From: Hydrogenophaga sp.
GTDB taxonomy: Bacteria; Pseudomonadota; Gammaproteobacteria; Burkholderiales; Burkholderiaceae_C
DNA: 64,000 nt
Direction: 5' to 3'
Assembly (NCBI GenBank): GCA_011391495.1
Contig: JAABQK010000003.1
Location: forward strand, 1 to 64,000
The notes under the pieces: generated by a model
Seen by the model: the letters and a program-made list of their open reading frames with translations, nothing else
The model's database searches: none
Told to the model about the DNA's origin: nothing
Shown: piece after piece, positions 33,488 through 43,909 of the stretch
Position numbering within the stretch: position 1 is the first letter of the stretch
How the letters are laid out: the number at the start of each line of letters is the position of its first letter
Made by a program: the position numbers and the translations under genes

Positions 33488-34021
33488 TCACAGCAGTTCG
33501 GCAATGCGGTCCCAGGCCTCGGGCGGCATGCGACCGCTGTAGCGCTCCACCAGGCGGCCCTGCTTGTCGATCAGGCAGGCACTGGGCAGGTGATCGGGCA
33601 GGCCCATGCTGTCGCGAAAGCCAGGTGCGCCCGCCCACAGCGACGTGAACCGCTGAGCCGCAGGCACCGTCTGCCGGACCAGCTGCTCGTACGCCGAGAA
33701 GTCTTGTTGCCGTGCGTCCATGTTCACGCCCAGCAGCGTGAAGGGCTGGCCTTGCCAGCCCGACAGGTTGGCGCGCAGCTCGCGCATCTTGTCGCGGCAC
33801 ACGGCGCATCCGGTGGACCAGTAGAACACCAGCACCACCCGGTCACGCAGACCCGCGAGCCGCAGGCGCTGACCGTTCAGGGCCGTGCCCTCCAACTCGG
33901 GGACACCGTCCGCATCGGGGGTGGCCGCCATCAGCGGCTCTGCTGCGCTGGCGGCCAGCAGCGTCATCAGCATGAAATGCCGACGCTTGAACATGGGAGA
34001 GCGTGTGCTGACGTGTGGCAT
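33488..34021 (-). CDS. Exported redoxin / TlpA-like thioredoxin-fold protein
   Basis: 177 residues from ATG 34021 (ATG 33994 is an alternative). An N-terminal export signal (about 10-33, RRHFMLMTLLAASAA) precedes an AhpC/TSA-like thioredoxin fold with VLVFYWSTGCAVCRDKMRELRAN, giving a CxxC pair at Cys72/Cys75, and GVNMDARQQDF and SACLIDKQGRLV. It would reduce disulfides or act in thiol protection in the periplasm. It lies between bufA1 and the divergent sigma factor and shares a promoter-like motif with bufA1, so it is probably part of the same stress response. Confidence 0.8.
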   Translation of the reverse strand: MPHVSTRSPMFKRRHFMLMTLLAASAAEPLMAATPDADGVPELEGTALNGQRLRLAGLRDRVVLVFYWSTGCAVCRDKMRELRANLSGWQGQPFTLLGVNMDARQQDFSAYEQLVRQTVPAAQRFTSLWAGAPGFRDSMGLPDHLPSACLIDKQGRLVERYSGRMPPEAWDRIAELL

Positions 34022-34046
34022 GGGGTTTCTCCGGTGAGAACCTTTG

Positions 34047-34073
34047 GTCGACCTCTTCCCTCCACTCCTTACA
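34047..34073 (-). promoter_or_regulatory. Candidate ECF-sigma promoter for the redoxin gene
   Basis: TGTAAG (34073-34068) and CGAC (34050-34047) on the minus strand, 17 bases apart and 25 bases from the redoxin start, match the pair in front of bufA1. It lies in the 75-base divergent region between the redoxin and sigma-factor genes. Confidence 0.45.
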
Positions 34074-34096
34074 CTTGCGGTCACATCGCACCCACT

Positions 34097-34678
34097 ATGC
34101 CCCCACACCTCCCCAACGAATTCGAGCAGCAGCTGGTCGCCCAGCGCAGCTACCTCATGCGCTTTGCGCGCCTGCAGTTGCGCAACGATGCCTGGGCCGA
34201 AGATGCGGTCTCGGAAACCATCCTCGCCGCGCTGGCCAAGCCACTGGCGTTCGAGGCGCGCTCGCAGCTCAAGACCTGGCTGGTCGGCATCCTCAAGCAC
34301 AAGATCATCGACTCGATGCGCCAGCGCCAGCGCCGGCGCGAGGTGACGCTGGACAGTGGATCGGAGGACGACAACGCCGACCCGCTGGAGCACATCGCTT
34401 TCAAGACCGACGGCCACTTCGCGGAAAAGCCGGCCGACTGGGGCAACCCCGAGCAGGACCTGAGGAGCCGCCAGTTCATGGCGATCATGGACGCCTGCAC
34501 CGGGAAACTGCCGCCTGTGCAGGGGCGGCTGTTCCTCATGCGCGAGTGGCTGGAAATGTCGAGCGAGGAGATCTGTAAGGAACTGGCGCTGACCCCGACC
34601 AACCTGTACGTCCAGCTGCACCGCGCCCGCTTGCGGCTGCGTGAATGCCTGGAACTCCACTGGTTTGCTGCCCGATGA
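34097..34678 (+). CDS. ECF-type RNA polymerase sigma factor
   Basis: 193 residues from ATG 34097. Region 2 is RSYLMRFARLQLRNDAWAEDAVSETILAAL with LKTWLVGILKHKIIDSMR following; region 4 is FLMREWLEMSSEEICKELALTPTNLYVQLHRARLRLRECL in parts. A middle insert (about 75-125) is longer than in the smallest ECF factors. Its stop overlaps the start of a zinc-finger anti-sigma gene. Divergent placement next to the bufferin operon suggests it controls that operon, as sigma factors do in other bufferin loci. Confidence 0.88.
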   Translation: MPPHLPNEFEQQLVAQRSYLMRFARLQLRNDAWAEDAVSETILAALAKPLAFEARSQLKTWLVGILKHKIIDSMRQRQRRREVTLDSGSEDDNADPLEHIAFKTDGHFAEKPADWGNPEQDLRSRQFMAIMDACTGKLPPVQGRLFLMREWLEMSSEEICKELALTPTNLYVQLHRARLRLRECLELHWFAAR

Positions 34679-34902
34679 ACGCCCTGATGAAGAAACTGCC
34701 CCTCATGCGCTCCTGCAAGGAGGTGACCGCCCTGGTCATTGCCCGGGAAGACCGCGAGCTGCCGCTGACCGAGCAGTTGGCATTGCGCATGCACATGGCC
34801 ATCTGCAAGGCCTGCCCGACCTTCGAGCGCCAGGTGATCACCATGCGCAACGCCATGAAGCAATGGCGCCACTACGGCGGGGACGACGACAGCGGGTCCT
34901 GA
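34675..34902 (+). CDS. Zinc-finger anti-sigma factor (soluble)
   Basis: 75 residues from ATG 34675, overlapping the sigma-factor stop (ATGA). The zinc site H-x3-C-x2-C is seen as HMAICKAC, and SCKEVTALV near the start is the usual anti-sigma helix. No membrane helix follows, so it is a soluble zinc-binding anti-sigma that probably holds the sigma factor inactive until metal or thiol stress. Translational coupling keeps the two in balance. Confidence 0.8.
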   Translation: MNALMKKLPLMRSCKEVTALVIAREDRELPLTEQLALRMHMAICKACPTFERQVITMRNAMKQWRHYGGDDDSGS

Positions 34903-34909
34903 GCTCCGC

Positions 34910-35962
34910 TCAGCTCAGCAGGGCCTGCGCGAATTCCTTCGCGTCGAAGGTCTCCAGGTCTTCCAGCTTTTCACCCACGCCGATGAAATAGATCGGCACC
35001 GGCTTCTCGCGCGCGATCGCGCAGATCACGCCACCCTTGGCGGTGCCGTCGAGCTTGGTGATGATCAGGCCGGTGAGCTGCAGCGCGTCGTCAAACGCCT
35101 TCACCTGCATCAGCGCGTTCTGACCGGTGTTGCCGTCGATCACCAGCAGCACCTCGTGCGGTGCCGTGGCGTCGGCCTTCTGCACCACGCGCCTGATCTT
35201 CTTGAGCTCTTCCATCAGGTGCAGTTGGGTCGGCAGGCGGCCGGCCGTGTCCACCAGCACCACGTCGCGGCCACGGGCGCGCCCGGCGCTCACCGCGTCG
35301 AAGCTCACCGCGGCCGGGTCGCCGCCTTCCTGCGTGATGATCTCGACCGTGTTGCGGTCGGCCCAGACGGCGAGCTGCTCGCGCGCCGCCGCGCGGAAGG
35401 TGTCGGCCGCGGCCAGCAGCACCGATGCGCCTTCGTTGGCCAGGTGGCGCGTGAGCTTGCCGATGGAGGTGGTCTTGCCCGCGCCGTTGACGCCGGCGAC
35501 CATGATCACCGTGGGCTTGTGCTCGCCGATCACCAGCCGCTTCTGCAGCGGCGCCAGCAGGTCGGCGATCGCCTCGGCCAGCAGGCCTTTCACGGCCGCC
35601 GGGTCGGTGGTCTTGCTCTCTTTGACGCGCCGCTTCAGGTCGGCCAGCAGGTGTTCGGTGGCCTTGACGCCGGTGTCGGCCATCAGCAGCGCGGTTTCCA
35701 GCTCTTCGTAGAGCGCATCGTCGATCTGCGTGCCGGTGAAGACGGTGGCGATGCTGGAGCCGGTCTTGCGCAGGCCGGCCTTGAGCTTGTCGAGCCAGCC
35801 CTTGCGTGGCTCGGCTGCGGCAGCTGGAAGCTCTGCAGGCGCAGCACGCACTTCCAGGGGCGCTGGCGATGCCGTCGTCTCTGGCGCTGCGGCGGGCTGC
35901 TGCAGCGCGGGCGCCGTGGGCGTGGGGGGGGCAGGGGGTTTTTTTCGGAAGAACGAGAACAT
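34910..35962 (-). CDS. ftsY: Signal recognition particle receptor FtsY
   Basis: 350 residues. An N-terminal Pro/Ala-rich acidic-poor A domain (about 1-52) leads into the NG GTPase: helical N domain, G1 GVNGAGKTT, DTFRAAAREQL, DTAGR, TKLDGTAKGG and GVGEKLEDL. It docks ribosome-SRP complexes at the inner membrane. The A domain is short. Only 29 bases separate its start from the divergent M16 protease gene, so the two promoters must overlap or lie inside the coding regions. Confidence 0.95.
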   Translation of the reverse strand: MFSFFRKKPPAPPTPTAPALQQPAAAPETTASPAPLEVRAAPAELPAAAAEPRKGWLDKLKAGLRKTGSSIATVFTGTQIDDALYEELETALLMADTGVKATEHLLADLKRRVKESKTTDPAAVKGLLAEAIADLLAPLQKRLVIGEHKPTVIMVAGVNGAGKTTSIGKLTRHLANEGASVLLAAADTFRAAAREQLAVWADRNTVEIITQEGGDPAAVSFDAVSAGRARGRDVVLVDTAGRLPTQLHLMEELKKIRRVVQKADATAPHEVLLVIDGNTGQNALMQVKAFDDALQLTGLIITKLDGTAKGGVICAIAREKPVPIYFIGVGEKLEDLETFDAKEFAQALLS

Positions 35963-35991
35963 TCTGGAATCTCTTGTATCTTCATCATTCT

Positions 35992-37431
35992 ATGAAACGC
36001 AGCTTGCACACCCTCTTCGTCCGCTGCATGGCCATGCTGATGCTGGCGGCCATGGCCACAAGGGCGGGCGCGACGGCCAACCCGCCGAGCCTGGCGCAGC
36101 GCTTTGTCCTGGCCAACGGCATGACGCTGATCGTGCAGCCGGACCGCCGCGCACCCACCGTGGCGCACATGCTCTGGGTCCGGGTGGGAGCCATGGACGA
36201 AGTGGACGGCACATCGGGCGTGGCCCATGTGCTGGAGCACATGATGTTCAAGGGCACGCCCGGCCTCAAGCCTGGCGAATTCTCGCGCCGTGTGGCCGCA
36301 CTGGGCGGGCGGGAAAACGCCTTCACCAGCCGCGATGCCACGGCCTACCACCAGCAGGTGCCGGCGAGCCAGCTCGAAGCGGTGATGCAGCTCGAAGCCG
36401 ATCGCTTTGCCCGCAACCAGTGGACCGATGACGAGTTCAAGCGTGAGATCGAAGTCATCAAGGAAGAGCGACGGCAGCGCACCGAAGAGTCGCCGCGAGC
36501 ACGCATGTTCGAGGCGCTCAACGCCACCGTGTTTCAGGCCAGTCCCTACCGCCGGCCCATCATCGGCTGGATGAGCGACCTGGATGCCATGACACCCGAC
36601 GATGTGCGGGCGTTTTACCAGCGCTGGTACACGCCGGCCAACGCGGCGGTGGTGATCGCCGGCGACGTGGACGTGATGCAGGTGCGTGCACTCGCCGAGA
36701 AGCACTACGGACCGATTCCGGCACGGGCCGTGCCGCCGAGGAAACCCCGTGAGGAACCCGAGCAGGCGGGGCCGCGCCGCGTGGAGTACCGTGCCGTGGC
36801 CGAGCAGGCCCTGGTGGCCCTGGCCTACAAGGTGCCCCGCTGGGACGGCGGCCGGGACCCGGTCCCGGTCAGCCAGGACGCGCTGGCACTCGCCGTGCTG
36901 TCGGCGGTGCTCGACGGCCACAGCGGTGCCCGACTCGAACGCGCGCTGGTTCAGGGCTCGGGCATGGGCGGAAAACGCATCGCCGACAGCGCCGGAGCGT
37001 CGTATGCACTGACGGGCCGCGGGCCGCAGCTGTTTTTGCTGAGTGCCGTGCCGGCGCAGGGCGTGACCGCCGAGATGGCTGCCGCTGCACTCAAGGCCGA
37101 AGTGGCGCGTATCGCCCGTGAGGGGATCCGCGAGGCGGAGCTTCAGCGCGTCAAGACGCAGTGGACCGCGGGCGAGGTCTACAAGCTGGATTCGGTGTTC
37201 AACCAGGCGCGTGAGCTGGGCAACCACTGGGTCAACGGCATGGACCTCGACACCGGCCATCGCCTCATGACACAGCTGCGAGCGGTCACCGCCGCGCAGG
37301 TGCAGTCGGTCGCGCAACGCTATTTTTCCGATGAACAGCTCACCACGGCCGTGCTGGTGCCCGACCCGGGCCGCCGGGGTGCGGTGGCCGCAGCGCCGGC
37401 TTCGCAGCGACCCGTGTTGACGCGGCATTGA
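35992..37431 (+). CDS. M16 family zinc metalloprotease (catalytic subunit), exported
   Basis: 479 residues from ATG 35992. A signal peptide (about 1-27, ending AGA) is followed by two M16 domains. The inverted zinc motif HVLEH (His79, Glu82, His83) and the downstream glutamates in IEVIKEERRQR are intact, so it is the active partner. The second M16 gene follows 7 bases after the stop. Such pairs form periplasmic peptidases of the mitochondrial-processing-peptidase type; the substrate is unknown. Confidence 0.9.
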   Translation: MKRSLHTLFVRCMAMLMLAAMATRAGATANPPSLAQRFVLANGMTLIVQPDRRAPTVAHMLWVRVGAMDEVDGTSGVAHVLEHMMFKGTPGLKPGEFSRRVAALGGRENAFTSRDATAYHQQVPASQLEAVMQLEADRFARNQWTDDEFKREIEVIKEERRQRTEESPRARMFEALNATVFQASPYRRPIIGWMSDLDAMTPDDVRAFYQRWYTPANAAVVIAGDVDVMQVRALAEKHYGPIPARAVPPRKPREEPEQAGPRRVEYRAVAEQALVALAYKVPRWDGGRDPVPVSQDALALAVLSAVLDGHSGARLERALVQGSGMGGKRIADSAGASYALTGRGPQLFLLSAVPAQGVTAEMAAAALKAEVARIAREGIREAELQRVKTQWTAGEVYKLDSVFNQARELGNHWVNGMDLDTGHRLMTQLRAVTAAQVQSVAQRYFSDEQLTTAVLVPDPGRRGAVAAAPASQRPVLTRH

Positions 37432-37438
37432 GGTGCCC

Positions 37439-38800
37439 ATGACAAGCACCCGCTTCCAGTCCATGATCCGCCGCGCGCGATCGGCCTCGCTGGCGGCCAG
37501 CCTGCTGGTGTTGAATGTGCTGCTGCCTGCGCAGGCCGCGATTCCGATTCAACACTGGACGCATGCCAGCGGCGCGCGCATCTACCTCGTGCCCAGCCCG
37601 TCCATCCCGATGCTGGACGTGCAGATCAACTTCGATGGCGGCAGCCGCCGCGACCCCCTTTCGCGGGCGGGGCTGGCTGACGCCACGGCGGCCATGCTGT
37701 CGGCCGGTGTTGCGGCCCATGGAGGCCAGCCTGCCCTGGACGAAAACCGCTTGAGCGAGGCCTGGGTCGATCTCGGTGCCCAGTTCGGGGCGGACGCCAG
37801 CAGCGACCGCTTCAGCCTGTCCCTGCGCAGTCTGACGGAACCCGACCTGCTGCAGCGTGCCGTGGCACTGGCGGCGCACCAGCTGGCGGCCCCGGCCTGG
37901 CCTGAGGCCGTGTGGCAGCGCGACCGGGAGCGCACGCTCGCTGCTCTGAAAGAGGCCGGGAACCGGCCGGCCACGCAGGCGGGGCGGGCGTTCGCCCGTG
38001 CCGTGTACGGCAACCACCCCTACGGTTTCGAGCCCGATGCCGCGAGCCTGAACGCGATCACGGTGGCCGACATGCGCAGCTTCTACCGGCGCCATGTGGC
38101 AGCCTGCCGCGCCCAGGTGAGTCTGGTCGGTGCGATCGACCGGGCGCAGGCCGACCGCATCGTGGAACAGCTCATGGCGGCCGTGAAACCCCATGCTTGC
38201 CAGCCGCTGCCGCCCCTGCCCGAGGTGGCCGCGCTGGAGCGGGCGGCGGAGGTGCGCCTGCCGTTCGAGGCCGCCCAGGCACAGGTGCTGATCGGTCAGC
38301 CGGGCGTGCCGCGCAACGACCCCGACCACTTCCCGCTGCTGGTGGGCAACTACATCCTGGGCGGTGGCGGCTTCGTTTCGCGCCTCACCACCGAAGTGCG
38401 TGAGAAGAGGGGCCTGAGCTACAGCGTTTACAGCTATTTTTCACCCGGCCTGCACGCGGGTGCGTTTCAGCTCGGCCTGAGCACCCGGCCCGATCAGGCG
38501 GAACAGGCCGTGGGCGTGGCACGCCAGGTGGTGCAGCAGTTTGTGGAACAGGGACCCACCGAGGTCGAGCTGCAGGCGGCCAAGGACTTTCTCATCAACG
38601 GGTTTGCCCTGCGCATCGACAGCAACCGCAAGCTGCTCGACAACGTGTCCAACATCGCCTGGCATGGCCTGCCACTGGACTATCTCGACACCTGGACCGA
38701 TCAGGTACAAAAAATCGGCGTGAACGACATCCGCCGCGCCTTCTCCCGCGTGCTGCAACCGCACCGCATGGTGACCGTGCTGGTGGGTGCGAAGCCTTGA
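37439..38800 (+). CDS. M16 family protein (non-catalytic partner), exported
   Basis: 453 residues from ATG 37439. Signal peptide about 1-35 (ending AQA). The HxxEH motif is missing: the equivalent position reads GLADATAAML. The C-terminal domain keeps the substrate-binding pair in REKRGLSYSVYSYF. It is therefore the likely regulatory or binding half of a heterodimer with the upstream protease, as in alpha/beta processing peptidases. Confidence 0.88.
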   Translation: MTSTRFQSMIRRARSASLAASLLVLNVLLPAQAAIPIQHWTHASGARIYLVPSPSIPMLDVQINFDGGSRRDPLSRAGLADATAAMLSAGVAAHGGQPALDENRLSEAWVDLGAQFGADASSDRFSLSLRSLTEPDLLQRAVALAAHQLAAPAWPEAVWQRDRERTLAALKEAGNRPATQAGRAFARAVYGNHPYGFEPDAASLNAITVADMRSFYRRHVAACRAQVSLVGAIDRAQADRIVEQLMAAVKPHACQPLPPLPEVAALERAAEVRLPFEAAQAQVLIGQPGVPRNDPDHFPLLVGNYILGGGGFVSRLTTEVREKRGLSYSVYSYFSPGLHAGAFQLGLSTRPDQAEQAVGVARQVVQQFVEQGPTEVELQAAKDFLINGFALRIDSNRKLLDNVSNIAWHGLPLDYLDTWTDQVQKIGVNDIRRAFSRVLQPHRMVTVLVGAKP

Positions 38801-38858
38801 GCGTGTACCGGGCGTGCCATGCATGCCGCTGCATGCCGGCAGGCATTAAGCTAGCCGC

Positions 38859-39470
38859 ATGAAAAAACCCGTCTCCGCGCGGCGCGCAGCCGCCAGCGCT
38901 CCGCACGAAGTGCGCATCATCGGCGGGCAGTGGAAACGAACGCCACTGCCAGTGCCCGACCGACCCGGTCTGCGGCCCACCCCGGCACGCGCCCGGGAAA
39001 CCCTGTTCAACTGGCTCGGTCAGGACCTGACCGGCCTGCGCTGCCTGGATGCCTTCGCGGGCACGGGCGCCCTCGGTTTTGAGGCCGCTTCGCGTGGGGC
39101 GGCCGAGGTGGTGCTGGTCGAGCAGGACGGTGTCTTGCTGACGGCCCTGAACCGGATCAAGACCCAGCTCAAGGCGGAGGGCGTGCGCGTGGAGCGAGGC
39201 GACGGGGTCGCTGCGCTGCGCCAGCGCAGCGGTCAGGGTCTGGATGTGGTGTTTCTGGATCCCCCCTTCGGGGAGGGCGCCAACGAGGCGCTGTTTGTGG
39301 CCGCCCTCAGCGCAGCGCGGCAGGCCCTTTCGGCAGACGGCCTGATCTATCTGGAGTCGCAGCGTCCCTGGGGTGCCGATGAGCTGGCGCAGATGGGCCT
39401 GCAGCTGCACCGCCAGGGGCGCGCCGGGGCGGTGGCCTTTCACCTGCTGCGGGCTCTGCCTGCCCAGTGA
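38859..39470 (+). CDS. rsmD: 16S rRNA (guanine966-N2)-methyltransferase RsmD
   Basis: 203 residues. RIIGGQWKRTPLPVP and LRPTPARARETLFNWL open the protein, SAM motif I is CLDAFAGTGALGFEAASRGA, and the catalytic DPPF is in VVFLDPPFG. These are the standard RsmD signs; the enzyme methylates G966 of 16S rRNA in the assembled small subunit. It is followed closely by coaD, a common bacterial pair. Confidence 0.94.
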   Translation: MKKPVSARRAAASAPHEVRIIGGQWKRTPLPVPDRPGLRPTPARARETLFNWLGQDLTGLRCLDAFAGTGALGFEAASRGAAEVVLVEQDGVLLTALNRIKTQLKAEGVRVERGDGVAALRQRSGQGLDVVFLDPPFGEGANEALFVAALSAARQALSADGLIYLESQRPWGADELAQMGLQLHRQGRAGAVAFHLLRALPAQ

Positions 39471-39506
39471 GCGGCCGGTGCGACACCCTCACGCATAATT
39501 CGCAGC

Positions 39507-40955
<1,449 letters not shown>

Positions 40956-40983
40956 GCGCAGGATTATCGGTGACGAGGCCAAG

Positions 40984-41010
40984 AAAAACGGCCCGCGAAG
41001 GCGGGCCGTT
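40984..41010 (-). terminator. Rho-independent terminator of rplY
   Basis: Arms AACGGCCCGC and GCGGGCCGTT with a 4-base loop pair perfectly; on the minus strand the stem runs into TTTTTCTT. It lies 28 bases after the rplY stop. Confidence 0.85.
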
Positions 41011-41038
41011 GGCAGTCTGTCGCTGTGACAGCCAGGGC

Positions 41039-41665
41039 TTATTTCTTGCCCTTCTTGCCCTTCTTGTCGTCGGCTGCGGCTTCCACTGGAGCGGCCACGA
41101 CCTCTTCAACCGGCTCGACCAGCGTGGCAACCGTCAAGTTGCTGCGGCCATGCATCACGAGCTTGATGCCCTTGTCCAGAACGATGTCACCGGTGTGCAC
41201 AGTCATGCCCTTGGTGACCTTGCTCAGGTCCACGGTGATGTGCTCGGGGAGCTGGGTGGCCAGGCACTCGATCTCGATCTCGGTCATCACGTGGTTGACC
41301 ACGCACTTGTCGGTCTTGACGGCCGGCGACTCTTCGGCGCCGACGAAGTGCAGGGGCACCTTCTTGTGCAGACGGGTCTTGTCGTCCACGCGCTGGAAGT
41401 CCACGTGCAGGACCTGCGGCTTGTAGGGGTGGTACTGCACATCGCGCAGCAGCACTTTCTGGACCTTGCCAGCCAGTTCCATGTCCAGGATGGACGAGTG
41501 GAAGGCTTCTTTCTTCAGGGCATGCCACAGGGCGTTGTGATCGAGTTCGATCGTGGCCGGAGCGGCTTCGCCACCAAAAACGATACCGGGCGCGCGACCG
41601 GTGTTGCGCAGACGGCGGCTCGCACCCGTACCCTGCTTGGCGCGCTCAAAAGCGACAAATTGCAT
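41039..41665 (-). CDS. rplY: 50S ribosomal protein L25 (long, Ctc-type)
   Basis: 208 residues from ATG 41665. The N-terminal 5S-rRNA-binding L25 domain has [19 protein letters not shown] and [18 protein letters not shown]; the C-terminal TL5/Ctc beta domain (about 100-180) has [23 protein letters not shown]. The tail is charged and ends KKGKKGKK. It lies downstream of prs, as in most betaproteobacteria. Confidence 0.95.
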   Translation of the reverse strand: MQFVAFERAKQGTGASRRLRNTGRAPGIVFGGEAAPATIELDHNALWHALKKEAFHSSILDMELAGKVQKVLLRDVQYHPYKPQVLHVDFQRVDDKTRLHKKVPLHFVGAEESPAVKTDKCVVNHVMTEIEIECLATQLPEHITVDLSKVTKGMTVHTGDIVLDKGIKLVMHGRSNLTVATLVEPVEEVVAAPVEAAADDKKGKKGKK

Positions 41666-41710
41666 AACGTTCTCCAATTGAGGGGTTCCGCGACCAGAAC
41701 GCCTCTGTTT

Positions 41711-41740
41711 CAAAAGAACGGCCTCCACCATGGAGGCCGT
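41711..41740 (-). terminator. Terminator between prs and rplY
   Basis: Perfect arms ACGGCCTCCA and TGGAGGCCGT with a 3-base loop; on the minus strand the stem is followed by TTCTTTTG. It lies 24 bases after the prs stop, so rplY may be transcribed partly from its own promoter. Confidence 0.7.
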
Positions 41741-41764
41741 CCACTTTTTGCTGCCGTCAGGGCC

Positions 41765-42739
41765 TTAAAACAGGTTGTCCTGATCAGCAAACAAACTCAT
41801 GACCGACTCGCCCGAGGCAATGCGCGCAATGGTTTCGGCCATCAGCGGTGCCACGGAGAGCTGGCGAATCTTGGTGCAGGCCTGTGCCGCCTGCGACAGG
41901 GGGATGGTGTTGGTCACCACCACTTCGTCGAGTGCGTTGCCCTTGGCGATGCGTTCGATCGCCGGACCCGAAAAAATGGGGTGCGTGCAGTAGGCATAGA
42001 CGTGCTTGGCTCCACGCTCCTTCAACACCTCGGCGGCTTTGACCAGCGTGCCGGCGGTGTCGATCATGTCGTCCATGATCACGCAGTTGCGGCCTTCGAT
42101 GTCGCCGATCACGTGCATCACTTCCGACACGTTGGCCTTCGGGCGGCGCTTGTCGATGATCGCCATGTCGCAGTTGAGCTGCTTGGCCAGCGCGCGGGCG
42201 CGCACCACACCCCCCACATCGGGCGAGACCACCAGCAGGTCGGTGTAGTTCTTGGCGCGCAGGTCGCCCAGCAACACCGGCGAGGCGTAGATATTGTCGA
42301 CCGGGATGTCGAAGAAGCCCTGGATCTGGTCAGCATGCAGATCCATGGTGAGGACGCGGTTCACGCCCACGGCCTGCAGCATGTTGGCCACCACCTTGGC
42401 GGTGATGGGCACACGGCTGGAACGGGGACGGCGGTCCTGACGGGCGTAGCCGAAGTAGGGAATGACCGCCGAGATGCGCTCGGCCGAGGCGCGCTTGAGC
42501 GCGTCGACCATGATGATGAGCTCCATCAGGTTTTCGTTGGTCGGAGCGCAGGTGGACTGGATCACGAACACGTGGCGTGCGCGCACGTTCTGGGTGATTT
42601 CCACCGTGACTTCTCCATCGGAGAAGCGTCCCACATTGGCCGCACCGAGCTGCGTGCCCAGATGCTGGGCAATTTCAGCGGCAAGCACCGGATTGGCATT
42701 GCCGGTGAAGATCATGAAATCCGGGGGCTGAACTTGCAT
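41765..42739 (-). CDS. prs: Ribose-phosphate pyrophosphokinase Prs
   Basis: 324 residues from ATG 42739. It makes PRPP from ribose 5-phosphate and ATP. Visible motifs: [14 protein letters not shown] at the start, [33 protein letters not shown] and the PRPP loop [12 protein letters not shown]. Length is typical. A tRNA-Gln gene lies 80 bases upstream on the same strand. Confidence 0.96.
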   Translation of the reverse strand: MQVQPPDFMIFTGNANPVLAAEIAQHLGTQLGAANVGRFSDGEVTVEITQNVRARHVFVIQSTCAPTNENLMELIIMVDALKRASAERISAVIPYFGYARQDRRPRSSRVPITAKVVANMLQAVGVNRVLTMDLHADQIQGFFDIPVDNIYASPVLLGDLRAKNYTDLLVVSPDVGGVVRARALAKQLNCDMAIIDKRRPKANVSEVMHVIGDIEGRNCVIMDDMIDTAGTLVKAAEVLKERGAKHVYAYCTHPIFSGPAIERIAKGNALDEVVVTNTIPLSQAAQACTKIRQLSVAPLMAETIARIASGESVMSLFADQDNLF

Positions 42740-42819
42740 GGTGTTCCCAGCTGCATCAACGGCCAAGGCAATGGCCGAGCAGCGGCATGGCCGCTGCAGG
42801 GTGTGGTTCAAAAAAATGG

Positions 42820-42896
42820 TGGCAGGGGAGGAAGGACTCGAACCCTCGCATGCTGGAATCAAAATCCAGTGCCTTTACCAACTTGGCGACTCCCCT
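42820..42896 (-). tRNA. tRNA-Gln (anticodon UUG)
   Basis: 77 bases including an encoded CCA. The acceptor stem pairs AGGGGAG with CTCCCCT; the D arm reads GTCGCCAAGTTGGTAAAGGC, the anticodon loop TTTTGAT gives UUG (complement of 42860-42862), and the T arm has GGTTCGAGTCC. Discriminator is G. It is placed between ispE and prs as in related genomes. Confidence 0.95.
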
Positions 42897-42907
42897 ACAC
42901 AGGTCGA

Positions 42908-42930
42908 CTGTCTGGCCAACAACCAGACAG
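42908..42930. other. Perfect hairpin between ispE and tRNA-Gln
   Basis: Arms CTGTCTGG and CCAGACAG with a 7-base loop lie just upstream of the tRNA-Gln gene. There is no T-run on either strand, so it is not a standard terminator. A second small inverted repeat (TCCGAT/ATCGGA, 42980-42997) surrounds the ispE stop codon. A role in tRNA leader processing is possible. Confidence 0.4.
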
Positions 42931-42988
42931 GCAACCAAAAATGTCGCAGGTTGCGCATCAACTGCCCTGGCTGACGCACTCCGATATT

Positions 42989-43909
42989 CTAATCGGAACA
43001 CCAGTCAAGCAATGGATGTGCATCCATGTTGCTGCATTCGCGAACCGTCCAGTTGCTCGGAGCATCGGACAGATCCAGCGATTGCCGTATCTGCGCAAAC
43101 ACCGCGGTGCCCGATCCGGTCATGCGTCCCTCAAGCCCGTGGGTGGCAAGCCAGTCCAGGCCATGGCCCACATCGGGACACAAAGCCTGCGCCACGGGCT
43201 GCAAGTCGTTGCGACCGGAGTCCAGAATTTTCTGGAGGTCCAGCGACAACCACTGACGCGGATCGTTTGCAGACGATTCAATTGCAGCAAAGCCTTGGAT
43301 TCTAGCAGTTTTTGTATCGCGTTTGAGGCTGGGTGAATTGAAAATGTGTTGGGTCGATGCGCCCCCCGGCGGTTTGACGACCACAAAACGTGCTGCGGGC
43401 AGGGACACGGGTGTCAGCTGTTCGCCCACGCCTTCGACCCAGGCATTGCGCCCACCCACAAAAAACGGCACATCGGCACCGAGTTGCAGGCCGATGGTCG
43501 CGAGTTGCTGCCGGGTCAGGCCCAGACCCCAGAGCCGGTTGAGCGCCAGCAGGCAGCTGGCGGCATCCGACGACCCTCCGCCCAGGCCCGCCTCGGCCGG
43601 CAGGTTCTTCTCCAGCCCGATGTGCACGCCCAGGCCGCAGCCCGTGGCCTGCTGGAGAGCCTGCGCAGCACGCACCGTCAGGTCCTGCTCGGGCAGATGG
43701 CCAGCGCTGAGATCCTCGCGGCTGACCTGCCCGGTGCGGCGCAACTCGAAATGCAGGTTGTCGCACCAGTCGATCAGCATGAAGACCGATTGCAGCACGT
43801 GGTAGCCGTCGGCGCGCCGTCCGTTGACATGGAGAAAAAGATTGAGCTTGGCTGGGGCCGGCACGTTGAACAGCGCCTGAAGCGGCGCTCTGGCAAGCGG
43901 CAAGCTCAT
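42989..43909 (-). CDS. ispE: 4-diphosphocytidyl-2-C-methyl-D-erythritol kinase IspE
   Basis: 306 residues. A GHMP kinase of the MEP isoprenoid pathway. PAPAKLNLFLHVNGRRADGYH at the N-terminus holds the catalytic Lys and His, the ATP loop is LPAEAGLGGGSSDAA, and GADVPFFVGG and MTGSGTAVFA follow. Its ATG overlaps the lolB stop by 4 bases. Confidence 0.96.
   Translation of the reverse strand: MSLPLARAPLQALFNVPAPAKLNLFLHVNGRRADGYHVLQSVFMLIDWCDNLHFELRRTGQVSREDLSAGHLPEQDLTVRAAQALQQATGCGLGVHIGLEKNLPAEAGLGGGSSDAASCLLALNRLWGLGLTRQQLATIGLQLGADVPFFVGGRNAWVEGVGEQLTPVSLPAARFVVVKPPGGASTQHIFNSPSLKRDTKTARIQGFAAIESSANDPRQWLSLDLQKILDSGRNDLQPVAQALCPDVGHGLDWLATHGLEGRMTGSGTAVFAQIRQSLDLSDAPSNWTVRECSNMDAHPLLDWCSD

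Noticed and set aside
42908-42930. Terminator before tRNA-Gln
   Set aside because: The stem is perfect but there is no T-run on either strand.
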